Origin: Cyanophora paradoxa
Taxonomy: Eukaryota > Glaucocystophyceae > Cyanophorales > Cyanophoraceae
Reading direction: 5' to 3'
DNA length: 64,000 bases
Assembly: GCA_004431415.1 (NCBI GenBank)
Contig: QPMI01000477.1
Location: 62,001-126,000, forward strand
How positions within the stretch are numbered: the stretch's first letter is position 1; every line of letters starts with the position of its first letter. The position numbers and the translations under genes were made by a program. Shown one piece after another: positions 50,654 to 63,222 of the stretch. The notes beneath the pieces are model-generated. The model was not told where the DNA came from. It saw nothing but the letters and a program-made list of their open reading frames with translations, and did not search any database.

Positions 50654-53600
50654 CGCGGACCTCGGTGGAGGAGGTGCGGGGTACGCCCGGCCCCCGGTCC
50701 GTCTCGCCCCCTTCGTCCCCGTCCGGGTCGCCGATACCCCGCGACAGCGCGTCCGCCAGCTCCATGATCTGAGGGGGGTACTCAGCTCCCCGGTTCGCAG
50801 GGGAAGAAGGGAGGGGGGTACCGTGGTGTAGATGCGGAGGACCTCGGCGCTCGAGTGCGTCGCGATCGCGTGCTCGCCCTCCTTCTCGAGGTACCCGATC
50901 GCCTGCGGGGTACGCGAGTGAGCGGCGGGCCGCTCTGGTCCAAAAGGAGGCGAGGGAACGCACCCGGGGGTACTCCTCGGCGAGGTGGTAGTGGTAGGAG
51001 AGGAGGGGGTAGAGGTGCGGGTGGCGGGAGCCGCCGGGGAGGGCGCGGGCGCCGGCGGCGCGGGCCCAGGCGTCCCACGCGGGGGAGGCGCCCTGGGCGG
51101 CCTGGGCGGCCGCGAGGACGGCGCCCTCGATGTAGCGCGCCGCCGCCGCGTGCAGCACGCGCCGCATCGACGGCGAGAGCAGCTGCGCGGAAGAAGAAGG
51201 GACTCTGAGCGCCGGCCGGGAAGGCGCGAGTTCCTCGAACTCGCGGAACGGCGTACCCCGTAGGCGACCTCGACGAGGAGGGCGGAGCTGAACTCGAAGG
51301 CGGCGCCGGCGCCCACCATCCTGCCCCCCGCCACCGCCGCGTTCAGACCGCCGCGCAGGAGCCGGGGCGCGGGGGCGAAGGGCGGGCGGGGGGCACCCGG
51401 GGCCGTCGTCGAGGCCCTCGGAGGAGATGTCCTGGAGGCAGCCGGCCTGCACCAGGCCCTCCAGGATCTCGTCCACCTGCGCCTCGTCAGGCTCTGCAGT
51501 CTCGCTCGGGACGAGGGAGGGCGGGCCTGGGCCTCGTCGTAGCCGCCCTGGTCGTCGGCGGGGGCGTCCGAGAAGCCGCCCCCGGCCGCCGAGCGCTGCA
51601 GCGACGCCAGCGCCGAGGCCCGGAACCGCTGCCCCAGCACCGACGCCACCTGCGGGGGCCGGTCAAGACGGGCAGGTCCCCATTCGAGGCGCGCGGGGGC
51701 GGGGCGGGCCTTGAGGGCGTAGGCGAGGACCGGGGGCAGGCGGTCGACCTTGGAGGTGAGGGCGCCCTTGAGGTTGTCCGGCACCGTGATGTTCGTGAGC
51801 GGCTGCAGGATCGTGCACCGCCCGTTCGCCACCTGCAGGCGCCCCTCAGCCGAGGCGGGGCGGGTCGGGGCGGGGCGGGGGCGGGGCGGGGCGGGGGCGG
51901 GCCTCGAGGACGCCGGGCATGCGGGCGATGGACTGGGCGAGCTCGACGGTGAAGTGCGGCTGCCCCGCGCTCTTCGCGTAGATAAAGTCCGCCAGCGCCT
52001 GCGCCCGCATCCGCTGGATCAGCCGGGCCGGGATGCGGCGGGGTGGGCCGGGACGGGGGCGGGGGCGGGCCTTGGGGAGGAAGCGGCGGCGGACGCCGAG
52101 GGCGCGGGCGACGAGCGGGGCGGCGTCCTCGGGGCCCAGCGGCCCCAGCCGCACGAGCCGCGTCGACGCGCTCTGCGCGATGGCCGCGTAGAGGCCGGCC
52201 GAGGAGTCGCCCTCGGGGAGGGGCCGGCTGGTGGCCACGAGGAGGAGGCCCGAGGGCGGGGCGCCCTCCACGAGGGCCGCGAGGAGGGCCAGCGAGCGCG
52301 AGTCGAAGGCGTGCAGCTCCTCGAGCACGAGCAGCGCCGTCTTGCGCGCCGCGAGCCGCCGCACCAGCGAGACCACCAGCGCCTCCACCGCCTTCGAGCG
52401 CGCGTCCCCGCGCGGCCCCGCCCGGCCCGGGGGCCGGCGCGGGGCCGCCGGCGGGCCGGGGCCGGGCCCGGGCCGGGCCGGGGCCGGGCGGGGAGGCGCC
52501 GGGGCCGGAGAGGGAGGCGAGGCGCCGGAAGGAGGAGTTGGCGGGGAGGTGGAAGGAGCCCGAGGAGAGGCGCCCGGCGGCCGCCAGCGGCACCTGCGCC
52601 CGCAGCGCCGCGCCCGAGGCCGAGTCCGAGGCCGAGGCCTCCTCGGCGCGGGCGGCGGCGCCCAGGGCCGCCGCGATGGCCGCCAGCGTCGAGTTGAAGC
52701 CCGGGGCCGACTTGCTCGGGCCCCCGCTGCCCGTCACCGTCGCCATGCCCCGGGGCCCCGACGAGGCGGCGGGGCGGCCCTGCGAGGCGGCGGCCCCGGC
52801 GACCGAGGCGTGCTTCATCGAGGCCGCCGCGCTGTGCGGCGCCGAGTCCCCGGCGCCGGCGCCGGCGCCGGCGCCGGCGGCGGTGCTGTGCTCCCCGCCG
52901 GAGAGGTGCGAGAGGCCGATCTCGGACGTCGAGAGGAGCTGCGGGGCCGTCAGCGGGGCGGGGCGAGGCGAGGCGGGGCGGGCGCGGGGCGGCAGCACCT
53001 CGACGAGGAGGTGCATGGCGCGGCGCTCCTCGGGGGCGAGGGCGGCGAGGATGGCCGCGTGCACCGCGGCCGCCGGCGGGCCGGCCAGCGCCGCAGCCGC
53101 CGGGGAGGAGGAGTTGGCGTTGGGGCCGCCGCCGCCGCCGAAGGCGGGCGGGGTCCCGAAGGAGGGCGCCGCGCTCGAGTGGCGCACGCTCATGCGCGCC
53201 CCGAAGTTGGTGCTCGTCACGCTCACCCGCGTGGACCTGCGCGCGGTGAGCGCCGGCCGGCGGGGGCGCCGAGGCAGCCGCGCGGGCGGGGCGGGGCGCA
53301 CGCGTGGCGGAGGAAGCGGGGCGAGGCGGTCTCGTGGTTGGGCGTGCCGGGCTGCCATTCGACGCGGGGCGAGACGGAGCGGGCGTGCCCGTGGGGCCCC
53401 GCTGGCCCCAGCGCTGCTCGCGGCGGCGGCGGCGGCGGCGGCGTTGCTGGCGGCGGCGGCGCGGAGGAGGAGGGAGCCCTGGCCGGGCGGGGGCGGGAGA
53501 GGGACTGCATGAGGCCCGTGGACTGGGCCGAGCGGACGGAGCGGGAGTGGAGGCTGACGAGGCCCTCCAGGTCGTTGGCCGAGTTGGTGCGCGACGGCCC

Positions 53601-54232
53601 CGCCCCCGCCGCCGGCAGCAGCGGCGGCGCGAAGCCGATGGCGGCCACGGTCCGCGCGATGGCGGCCTGCGCGGCCTCGTCCCCGGAGGCGTCCCCGCCC
53701 TCGGTGCCCCGGTGCCGCATGGAGGCGCCCGGGCTCCGCGCCGCCGCGCCGGCCGCCGCCGCCTCCGCCGCCGCGTCCGCCACGAAGTCCTCCAGCAGCG
53801 TCTGCGGGGAAGAAGCAGAACGCTCAGAAGGACGGAAGGGGAGGGGCGTGGGCGGGGCGGGCCTGGAGGACGGGGGCGATGGCGTGGTAGGCGACGGTGC
53901 GGCGGTGGGCGAGGCCCTGGCCCGCCGCGATCAAGTCCACCCCCGTGTCCTCCGCCTGCTCCAGCGCGTACCCCACCAGCGTCGTCTTCCCGATCCCGGC
54001 TGGGGGGGGGGGGGGGGGCGAGTCAGGGGGGGCAGGGTGCAGCGGGTGGGGGGCGGGGGCGGGGCACCTCGCCCTCGATGAGGATGACGGGCCGGCCGGG
54101 CCCGAGGCTCCCGCGGCGCGACTCGGAGCGGGAGCCGGCGCGCCGGTGCCCGCCCGACGCCCGCCGCCCGCTGTGCGCCCGCGCCAGCCTCCGGCCCTCC
54201 CCCGCGCCCCCGGCGCTCCCCGTCCCGCCGGC

Positions 54233-54266
<34 letters not shown>

Positions 54267-55999
54267 AGGGCGCGGGGCGTGTGGAAGCCGTTGCCCTCCT
54301 GGCTCGACCGCCTCGCGAAGTTCGGCGGGCTCGCAGCCGCCGCGGAGGCCGTCCGCGAGGCGGCCGCGGAGGCGATCACCAGAGCCGTCACGGGCGACGG
54401 CGGCCGCTCCGGCTCGCCGGCCCCCTCCTCCGCCTCCGCCTCCGCCTCCGGCTCGGGCTCGGCCTCGGTCTGGGCGCCCTCGGTTTCGCCCCCCGAGTCC
54501 GAAGCCGCCTCCGGGTTGTCCCCGGAGCGCAGCGCCAGATCCTGCCCGCCGGCGCCGTGAGCGAGGCAGCGGCCAGCAAGGCTGCGGGGCAAAGGAAAGG
54601 CGTGCGTGCCTGGACGGCGTCGGCGAGGATGCGGCGCTCCTCGAGGCGCCCGACGAGCCCGCTCGTCATCGCGCTCGCCGTCGACCGCAGCGACGTCTTC
54701 TTCTGCTTCTTCACCTGCGGGGTGCGGTGCGCTCGGCGGCGCCCTTCCCCGCCTCCCTAGACGGGGGCGGACCTGGTAGACGGCGACGGGCTCGGCCTTG
54801 CCCTTGAGGGGCACCAGCCCCATGTACTCGGCGTCGATCTGGTTCTGTTCGCCCCCGCCCGCCCCCTCAGCGACCGGGCGGGCGGGGCGGGGAGGGCCCG
54901 GCACCATGGTGACGTCAAGGGTGGCCGAGTCAATGAGGACGACGCCCTCGCGGGGGCGCGCGTAGGAGGAGCCCTTGCTCATCAGCCGCGCCGCCAGGTT
55001 CACCGACGACGAGAAGATGTCGAACTGCGCGGCGCGCCCCGGCGCCTCAGGCGAGGTGAGGGACGGGCCCGGCGGGGCCGCTGCAGGCGCGGGGGGCGGG
55101 GCGGGGCGGGCCTGGCGGAGGTGGGCGGCGGCGCCGACGAGGCCGCAGAAGACGTCCCCCGTCGAGATCCCGATGCAGGCCGAGACGCCCAGGTTCCCCA
55201 TCTCCCGTGCGATGTCCAGCCCTGCGCCCGGTCGTTCAGACGGAGCTCGCCGGTCGGGGCGGGCGGGCGGGCGAGCGGGCGGGCGGACCGTTGAGGACGG
55301 CGTGGAGGCCGTCATCCTCCGTCGCCACGAGCCCGTGCGCGATGATCACCACCACGCCCTTGTCTAAAGACGGAGGGCAGGCAGCGTGTCGGCAACGCAC
55401 AAACGCAGGGGGGGAGGGGGAGGGGGAGGTCCGGGGGTACCGTCGAAGATGAACTTGAGGACGTGGCCCCCGTACGTGTCCGACAGGTCGAAGAGCGCCG
55501 TCGCCACCGCCTGCGGGGGGTACGCGCCCGCCCGCTCGCTCGGGAGGGGAGGGGAGGGGAGGGGGGTACGCGTGCCTGGAGCCGCTTGGCCTCCAGCGCG
55601 AGGTCCGTGAGGGAGACGAAGAGCCTGCGGAGGGCGAGGGGCGCGCGTCGGGGGCCGAGCGGGGGCGGGCGGGCGACGGAGGGGGGGGTACAGCGTACAC
55701 GCTGAGGCGCCTGAATTCGGCGTAGAGGGCGGCGGACTGGGCGGACTGGGGGGCCGGGGCCACTGAGCCCCGGCGGCGGCCGGTGGGGAGGGACGGGGCG
55801 GGGCGGGGGCGGTGGAGGGGGGGGGAGCTCGAGCGCATCCCCCGCGGCGGCGGCGATGAGGCTCGTGAAGCCGCCGCCGACGGGCGCCGGGGTCCCGGCC
55901 AGCGCCGGCGTCACGGGCCGGTGCGGCGAGGAGGAGCCCGAGGCCGGCCGGCCCGTCCGCGCGCTGTGCGGCGTCCCCGGCTCGCCCCGGCCCCGGCCC

Positions 56000-56030
<31 letters not shown>

Positions 56031-58035
56031 GATGCCGCCGGAGGCGGGGGCGGCGAGGGGCGTGGAGGGCGGGGCGGCCTCCTCGTAGTCCATCTTGGGG
56101 AGCATGTCGGCGACGCGCCGCCGCACGAAGGAGGGCGCGTAGAGGGCGAGGAAGGGCGGGCAGAGGCGGCCCTCCAGCTGCAGCGGCCCCAGCGCCGGCA
56201 CCGGCGGCACCGCCGGCAGCGCCGGCGCCCAGCCCGTGACCACGTACGCGAAGCCGGAGCCGGGGCTGGAGGGGCTCTGCGGCGCCCCCGCGGAGGCCGG
56301 GGCGGACTTGCGGGGCGTGGCCTGCTCGGACGTGGGGACGGAGCTGGGGAGCGGGGCGGCCTCGGGGCTCGCGGGGCCCTCGACGGCCCCCGCCGGCCCC
56401 GCGATGGGCAGCGGCGTGCACGCGAACGCCGCCTCGCGGAGGTGCCGCCACGCCGACGCCGCCGCCAGCACCTGTCCGCCCCGCCCCGCCCCCCTCAGCC
56501 CCGGCCCCCCGCACCCCCGCCCCTCCGCGGCGCCCGCCGGCGCACCTGGCCGGCCCTGACGTACTTGTCGAGGACGCCGAGCTCGACGAGGGGCGCCCCC
56601 GACACGAAGTAGAGGAAGCGGCCCTCGATGTTCAGCAGCGTCTCCTCCTCCTCGCCCTCCTCCTCCTCCCCGCCCGCCCCCGCCCGCCGCTCCTTCTTGC
56701 CCCCGAGGTGGAACGCCGTGAAGCGCCCCGAGGCGAGCGTGATCTTGAGCGAGAGGGCGCCGGCCGCCTTGGAGGCCGGGGCCGGCGGGGCCGGCGGCGC
56801 GACGGTGGAGCCCGTGCGCCGCATGTGATGCCCCGCCATGTCCTGCGCGGCGGCGGCGGCGGCAGCGGCGGCGGCGGAGGAGCCGAGGTCGACGGCGTTG
56901 GAGCCGCGGCGCTCGGGCTGCCGGGCGCCCCCGCCGCGGTCGCTCGCGAAGGCGCGCTGCATCTCCAGCCCGCAGCGCGCCGCCGCCGCGCAGCAGCGCC
57001 TCAGCGCCTCCTCCTCCTCCCGCGACCCGGGCGCCGGGCGGCCCTCTCCGATCCACAGCGACAGCACCGCGTCGCCTGCGGCGGCGGCAGTCGGCGCGCG
57101 GCGCGGCGGCGCGGCGCGCTGCCACCTCCAGAGACCGCACCGCTGAAGGATATGGGAACGCCCCCAAACTCAGTGATGATGGCCAGCTGACGCTCGAAGA
57201 AGCCATTGATCTGCGGTCGGCCGTTTCGGGCCCGGCGAGCGGCGGGGCGCGGGGGCCGCACCAGGGTCCACAGGTACTCGATCCCAGCGTCTCCCTTTGC
57301 GCCTGCGCCGCGGCGGCGTTAGCGGGCGCGGCGCTGGCTCGAGGTGGTCGCACTGTATTCATCGCAGATCCGCGTGAAGCCTGCGGCGGACCAGAAATCG
57401 GTTCAGGAACCGTAGCTACCGAAGGTCCGTTGAAGCGCACCTGAGAGGTCCACGAACGACGCGCAGCCAACGAGCTCTTCTGTGTCGCCCCCGCGCGGCA
57501 GCAGGTCGACCGGCGAGTTGATTATCCGCTCCACAACATTCCTGATTATGATCAGATGGGGCAGATGATCAGACAGGCTGCGCGGCGGCGCCGCAGCTAC
57601 GCGGCGGTGGGCTATGCTTGGCCTCCGAGTACAGGCGCACCTCGCCACCGAGCGCGAGAAGAAGGCCTCAATTGCCTTGTTCTGCCTCGAAGCGCCCTTC
57701 TGCAGCAGGAAGCTCTTGGCCCCGAACCGCTTCATGCTCTTTTGCGGGCCTGGCGGCCTCTCCTTCTCCGCCATTGCTGCTGAGGCTTCTACTAGCGCTT
57801 CTACTGGCCCCGAAGGGCCGCTCACGTTCAACTGCCAGGGCTGCCGCTGGCTTGGCGCATCGGGACGGACATCGGTTTCTTGTACCCGCCTGCGCCTCCC
57901 GCCCCCTTCCAGGTCGCCTCCAAGGCTCCGACAACGCGATGCTTCCTCCGAAATGCCTCCGAAATCCGATTTGGTGCGTGCTGCTCGATCGGCTGCGGTT
58001 GCAAGTCTGGAGGCCGCTGTTTGCCCTATCTTCAT
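47386..58035 (-). CDS. Soluble-type adenylyl cyclase (ADCY10-like), many exons
   Basis: Makes cAMP from ATP. Read on minus: class III domain 1 has FVDLSG (first metal Asp, about 57448), then AKGDAGIEYLWTLINGFF, AIITEFGGVPISFSG and GDAVLSLWIG (second metal Asp, about 57072) across introns that close in phase. Domain 2 has LFVSLTDLALEAKRLQA, GGHVLKFIFD, DKGVVVIIAHGL, LGVSACIGISTGDVFCGLVG and SSVNLAARLMSKGSSY (about 55620-54960). Then VGRLEERRILADA leads to a P-loop split by an intron (VILIEGE / AGIGKTTLVGYAL, about 54085-53960). A Walker-B strand TALLVLEELHAFD with LLVATSRP follows (about 52330), then helical repeats of the sAC C-terminal type (AFEFSSALLVEVAYG, YPLLSYHYHLAEEYP, IGYLEKEGEHAI). 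The last ~3 kb is Ala/Arg-rich and TPR-like, ending at TAA 47386-47388. The exact start and exon list are uncertain. Confidence 0.85.
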
Positions 58036-58249
58036 CTGCTTCCTAGACGGCTAGATCTGATCATGATCGAAAGTTGCGTTACATCGCTTGTCCTGGTGCG
58101 CCTTCCACGCTTCGCGGCGCCTCCCTGCCATTCGGCCTGACGCGGCCATTCTGCAGCTGCAGGGCGGGCACGGCCGCTGCCGCTGCCGCCGCCTACGGCG
58201 CAAGCTATCCGTGAGTTGCCTGAGAGCCTCCGTTGCATCGCTTCTAAGG

Positions 58250-59510
58250 TTTCGCCCGTCCGCAGCTACACCTACGCACGAGCTCGAGCCGTGGTCACCC
58301 GGCCCCCGCCGCGTCGGCTGCCACCAACGCGGCCCTAGCGAAGGCGCCCTGGAACACGCAGGCCCAGCAAGCGGCCACGCCCGCGCAGCCTTACGCCAAC
58401 TACTTCGGGTGCGCCCCGCCCGCTCCTCCGACCCGCGGGCGGGCTTCCCCGCGCGCGCTTGCTGACGCCCCGGCAGGGGCTACTACGGCGGAGTGGCCGC
58501 GCCGCCCGCCTCGGCGCTCGCGGCGGCGGCGGCGTCTAAGCCGACGACGCCCACGGCGGCCGGCGCGGCGGCGGCGGCGGGCTCGTTCGCGCTGGGCTCC
58601 CACCAGCTGCCGGCGGCCGGGGCGCCCGCTGCCGGCGCGCCGGCACCGGGCGGGATCAAGTTCGGCTGGAACCCGCACAAGGCCGAGATCAAGCCCAAGC
58701 CGTGCGCCCCGAGCCGGCCTGCTTGCAGTGCGTCCCGCTCAAACCGCGCCGCGCAGGGCCGGCATCGCGAACGACGCGGCGATCGCGGGGGCGGCGGCCG
58801 CAGCCGCCGCAGCGGCGCAAATCAAGAAGGCCGCGATGCCTCCGGCCACGGCGGGGCGCCGGGGGCGGCGGCGGGCGGGGCGGCGGGAGGGGCGGCGGGA
58901 GGGGCGGCCGGCGGGGCTTCGCACTTCCCACCCAACCTGAAGGCCTGGGTCGAGCGGGCGTTCCAAAGGTGCCCGGGCCCGCCCGGGCCCGCGGCCGGCC
59001 GCCCCGCGCCTCATCGCGCCCCGCAGGTGCAAGACGGACACCGACCGCACGGCCCTCGAGGCGACCCTCCGCAAGACCATCACCGCCGTGCGGCGTACCC
59101 CCCTCCCGCCGGGGTACACGGCCCCGAGCGGGCGCGGCAGGTCTCCTCCAAGGGGCCGGGGGCCCTCTGGCAGCACGAGTGGGAGAAGGAGCCGCTGCCC
59201 GAGTGCGCCGTACCCCCCTCCAACGTTAACCCCGGCCCTCCGCCCCCCTCCCCCTCCGCCCGCTGAAGCCGCCCCCGCGCGCAGCGTCTCGCCAGATCTA
59301 GAGCGGCCCGGCGGCCATACACGTGTACCCCCTGGGCAGACCCCACAGCGCTGTTGTCGAGAAACGGCGGCCGGATATTCAGCAGTGACACACCAAAAAG
59401 TTTGTCTCTCCTCCTCTTCGATCTCGGTCTCGGGTTTTCTCGTCCGTCGCCTCTTCTCGGTCTGTCTCTCTTTTCCTTTGTTGTCGCTTTTGGCTCTTCT
59501 TTCAAATAAA
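58250..59510 (+). CDS. LENG8/THP3-like protein, truncated before the SAC3 domain
   Basis: Exons on plus: APWNTQAQQAATPAQPYANY, FGGYYGGVAAPPASALAAAA, GGIKFGWNPHKAEIKPKP, then HFPPNLKAWVERAFQRC, KTDTDRTALEATLRKTITAV and GALWQHEWEKEPLP. The last three form the hallmark of LENG8/THP3 proteins: PPSLKxYVxRxF..C, a helical pair, then WxxEPLP, which leads into a SAC3/GANP domain in mRNA-processing complexes. Here only about 300 bp of Ser/Leu-rich sequence follow, with AATAAA at 59505-59510, and no SAC3 domain appears. The frame between the Ala-rich exon and HFPPNL does not close simply. Either the gene is broken or the domain lies beyond an unseen long intron. It is divergent from the cyclase gene. 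Confidence 0.55.
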
Positions 59511-61033
59511 AGACTACGATCAGCTTCGCGGAGTCATCCTCAGCTTCGAATTCCGCCTGGACTCGGGAATCGGAGACGTCAGATTTCGCGAGCGATCGAG
59601 CGAACGTCGACGTGACTCGATCATGATATATAGCTAGCTATAGCGCTGGGCCGGCGCGGACTCCGCGGAGCCCTCAAGTTTCAAGGCTTGGGAGAGTATA
59701 CTGTAAACGCAGGAATCTTCGACGGCGTCTTTATTTCGTCTATAGCTATATTCGTCAGACCTGCACTTTGACGAATATTTGATACTCTTGAAGTGAAATT
59801 GTGTATGGACAGGGGTACTAACGGCTGACCCGTCTATGACGGAGTCGCGGGGCTGACGAAAATATGATTCTGTCGGGTTTTCGGGTATTGTCGAAATCAA
59901 GTCTAGATCTCGACGAAAATTTCTATATATAGCTACGTATACGTTTACAGTATACGTACATGCATATGCGCGGGTGACGCGCGGCGGGTCTCGATCGCAA
60001 TCGCAAGAGTCGCAATCATTGATTCGCAATCTTTAAGTTGCATGAAATCCAGCGCTAGCTGCAGGCTGCAGGCTGCAGCCTGCAGCCTGCAGGCTGCATG
60101 CGCAGCTGCAGTCACTGAGTGCAGCCTGCCAGGCTGCGGGCTGCATGCATATGCAGCCTGCAGGGACAACAGCTGCAGTGAACACGATCAGCTGCGCATG
60201 CATATGCGCATACTGGTATGCATGCAGGTACGAACGAATCAATTCCCGGGGGGGGGGGCAAATTGGGGGAATTTGCTGGGGAAATTCGGGGAATTTTGAA
60301 AAAACGCGGTGACGACGTGACGCGTACGCTTGAAACTTTTTTTTTTTTGAGAGACTACGGTGGGGCGAACCCCCCTTGAACTTCTCGGATCTGGAAGGAT
60401 TAATGTATTGTTTTTCTAGATCTGCGCATGCCGCTCGTACGCGGCGCGCGCGTCGACGTGCATGTATACTGTATACATACGCGCATAGAGTTCATGATTA
60501 TGATCAGCGGCGTATATATATCATGTATACGTATACGTATACGTATACATATATGTGACGCGACGCGACGCGTATACGTACGTATACGCGACGACTACGC
60601 GTACGTATATACTAGTACGTACGCCGTGACGGTACCGTATATATATGTATAGTTGTATACTATGATATACTAGTACTATGATATGATATTCCGCGGCGGA
60701 ATTTCCGCCGCTCGCCGCGCGATCGATATCGGGGGCCGGCGCGCGGCGCGGCGCCCGGCCATATGGCCATGGCCAGCCGGCGCCGCCGGCATCCGCGGCC
60801 GGCCCTGCAGCTGACCGGCCGCGGCCCGCGCGGGGATCGATCGCGAGGAGCCTTACGTATACAAGTTAAGTTCAACGGTTACCGTAGTACCGTAGTACAC
60901 TTGCAAGTTACACTGCAGCAAGTCTACCGTTCTCAGCCTATAGCTAGACATAAATATAAGGTTCGCGATCGATTAATATTGCAACGTTAACGATCATCGG
61001 ATATCGATATATATATAGCCGGCGCCGCTGATC
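59511..61033. other. Palindrome-rich spacer
   Basis: No gene supported. 60058-60125 alternates CTGCAGG/CCTGCAG words; 60528-60556 is an ACGTAT array; a G run lies at about 60249-60258; hairpin retroposon copy 4 lies at about 60337-60376. Tiny frames here are by-products of palindromes. Confidence 0.5.
60337..60376 (-). mobile_element. Hairpin retroposon, copy 4
   Basis: The same unit in minus orientation (T run, GAGAGACTACGGTGGGGCGA, ACCCCCC). Flanks TTGAAACTT and TTGAACTT form an imperfect duplication. The outer CGTAG of the stem is missing, so the copy is 5'-truncated. Confidence 0.65.
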
Positions 61034-63222
61034 ATGATCATAAGCCAGCCCGACGTTGACATCGATATCGTGCTCGTCCCTTCTCGACTCTCCGCGAGCT
61101 CGGATATCGATAGGACTGTTAAACGTTCATTTATGGATCTGCTCCGAAGCATCCGTCGTAGATCTAGAGCGTGGCGGCGCGTCGAGCCCTCTCCAGAAGC
61201 GATTTCGACGGCGGATGTCTGCATAGCGTCGATTACGAGTGCCGGCGCGACGTCGACTCTAGATCTGCCACGTGCACCAGCTGCAGCTTCGGCACCATAC
61301 GCATATGCATGGCCAGCAGTTGTTGAGAGTACAGGTGCTGCCTCTTCCGATCGATCCCTCCCGATCCCTTATAATTACGTATACGTATACGTATCGCCAG
61401 AAATCGATGCAGAAGCCGGCAGGGCGCGAGCTCGAGAACTGTACGAATACGATTGTGATCATGATCATGAGCCAAGATTGAAGTCGGCCGCGAGCTCGAG
61501 GCCCGCGCCGTCGGCGCTGGCCTTTCCATGCGCGGATCCAGATCTTGATTTATATAGCTGCAGCAGCCTGGTCGCGAGCGAGTCGGATTCGGAGACAGAG
61601 CTCGAGCGAGCCCCATCAAGCTCCGGATCCCCGTCCGGCCTCTCTTCGCCATCATCCGGATCCATCGCGTCAATTGCAAGCATCTCTATCGCCTCCTGGG
61701 CCTCGGCCGATCATGATCGCGATCGCGAGACCCCTCAAGCCCCCGACGCGGCCAGACTGCCTATCCGCTTGAAGCCCCTCCCGGGGCTCATGACAAAGCC
61801 GGCTCCGCGCGAGCCCGTCACTCGTGCAAGCCTGATTCGACTGGTGCGCTGCTCGAGCTCGCGCACGTCTGCTAAATCAATTCTAATACGTATACCTGAA
61901 TCGATATCTCTCTTATCATTTTGCTCGTAACTAACCACATCTTGCATGGACTCGATTCGATCTTTGCACGTGCACAGTTGTGGAACGCTGTGAGCGTGTC
62001 AAATGCTTGTGATGTCGGCATTGGCCTGCAGCTGGACAAATACAGCTGCAAGGTGCAGTCTAGATCTCATGGTCAGCCCCCCCGTTCAAACATCGCTGCG
62101 CGATTTCTCGGGGCCATGCTTCCGATTTCGAAGAAACTCAACTTTGAACAGTACGAGGTGATCATGAATCTGAGTTGCAATTGACGCTCCTCTCTCTTAT
62201 CTATTAGTATTTGACTCGTAACCATCGCGATCAGACTTTCCACACCTGCTTGCAACGCTGCATGTGGAAACAGGGACCGGATGATCCTTTTTGGGACTAC
62301 CGAGACGCCTTGCAGCTCGCCCGGGTGAGGACTTGCACTATCTACGTATACGCGATGCCGTGGCTGCGGTGGTCATCTAGATCTTTGAGCTTCAGAGCAG
62401 ATCAACTGGAAGATCGACAGCGGCAAGTTCGGTGTAATGAGCCGCGAGGCGTTCGAGCGATCGATGTCGACTCTGACCGACGCGTACGTCGAAGTCACCG
62501 GAGAGCAGCCGATCGCCGTCCCGATCCGCCTCCTCCTCATCGGGGCAGGCCTTCCCGACGACCTCGGTGTCGCCTTTCTTATCGTCATCGCCGAGGTGTG
62601 CAGAAATACAAGAAATCTAATCTATAGATGCAATCGTGCGAATTCGAAGTACTGAAACAAGAAACGGCTGATTTTTCTTTTGTAAACGTATATTTCCGCA
62701 GGTAGTCACCACGACAAGCGCGCCCTGGCCATCGCATTTCAGCCGCCATTCGCATGCATATGGTCTGAATCGAACCCATGGCCAGCTGCAGCATGCGCAT
62801 CCCCTCGAGCTCGCACTCCGTCAGTGGACTGGTGAGCTCGCAACTCCAATCGCATAGGTTATAATTATTCGGATAACATCGATCGCGATCGAATATCTAA
62901 TGAGATGTATCTTTTCAGACGTACCTCTTTCCTCTGCCACTCCCAAGGCAATTCTTCGCACCCTCAGCAGGCACCAGCTGCCCCCCAAGTCTCAGCTGCC
63001 GCAATCCCCTCTAAATCTGGCGACGAATGTGCGCATGCGGCCTAGTCCTGGCGTGGGCGGGGAAAAGAGCTCGCCGAAAAGCTCGGTCCCTCGAGGCGGG
63101 CGCATGCCAGCTGCGCATGCGGCTAGCGCTATAGCTAGCGCTGTCGCGGCACCGACGGAGCTTCAGAAGGCCGCCCTCCACCGCCGCCTCTCCATCCTCC
63201 TCGATCAGCAATGCCCGTAAGT
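61034..63222 (+). CDS. Multi-exon gene of unknown function
   Basis: Candidate exons: an opening frame 61034-61930 (Ser/Arg/Ala-rich, probably disordered); LWNAVSVSNACDVGIGLQL (from about 61979); FHTCLQRCMWKQGPDDPFWD (62236-62320); INWKIDSGKFGVMSREAFER, MSTLTDAYVEVTGEQPI and VPIRLLLIGAGLPDDLGV (about 62407-62596), joined in phase to the previous exon through AGCAG; and DVPLSSATPKAILRTLSRHQ to ALHRRLSILLDQQCP (about 62920-63220), followed by a donor GTAAGTAG. The compact, conserved-looking exon at 62407 is the best evidence of a real gene. No family recognised. The start and the 3' end are unknown. Confidence 0.4.

Noticed and set aside
47638-50831. Long plus-strand frames (for example 986 aa) opposite the cyclase gene
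   Set aside because: GC-rich antisense shadows; the minus strand carries clear cyclase and ATPase motifs.
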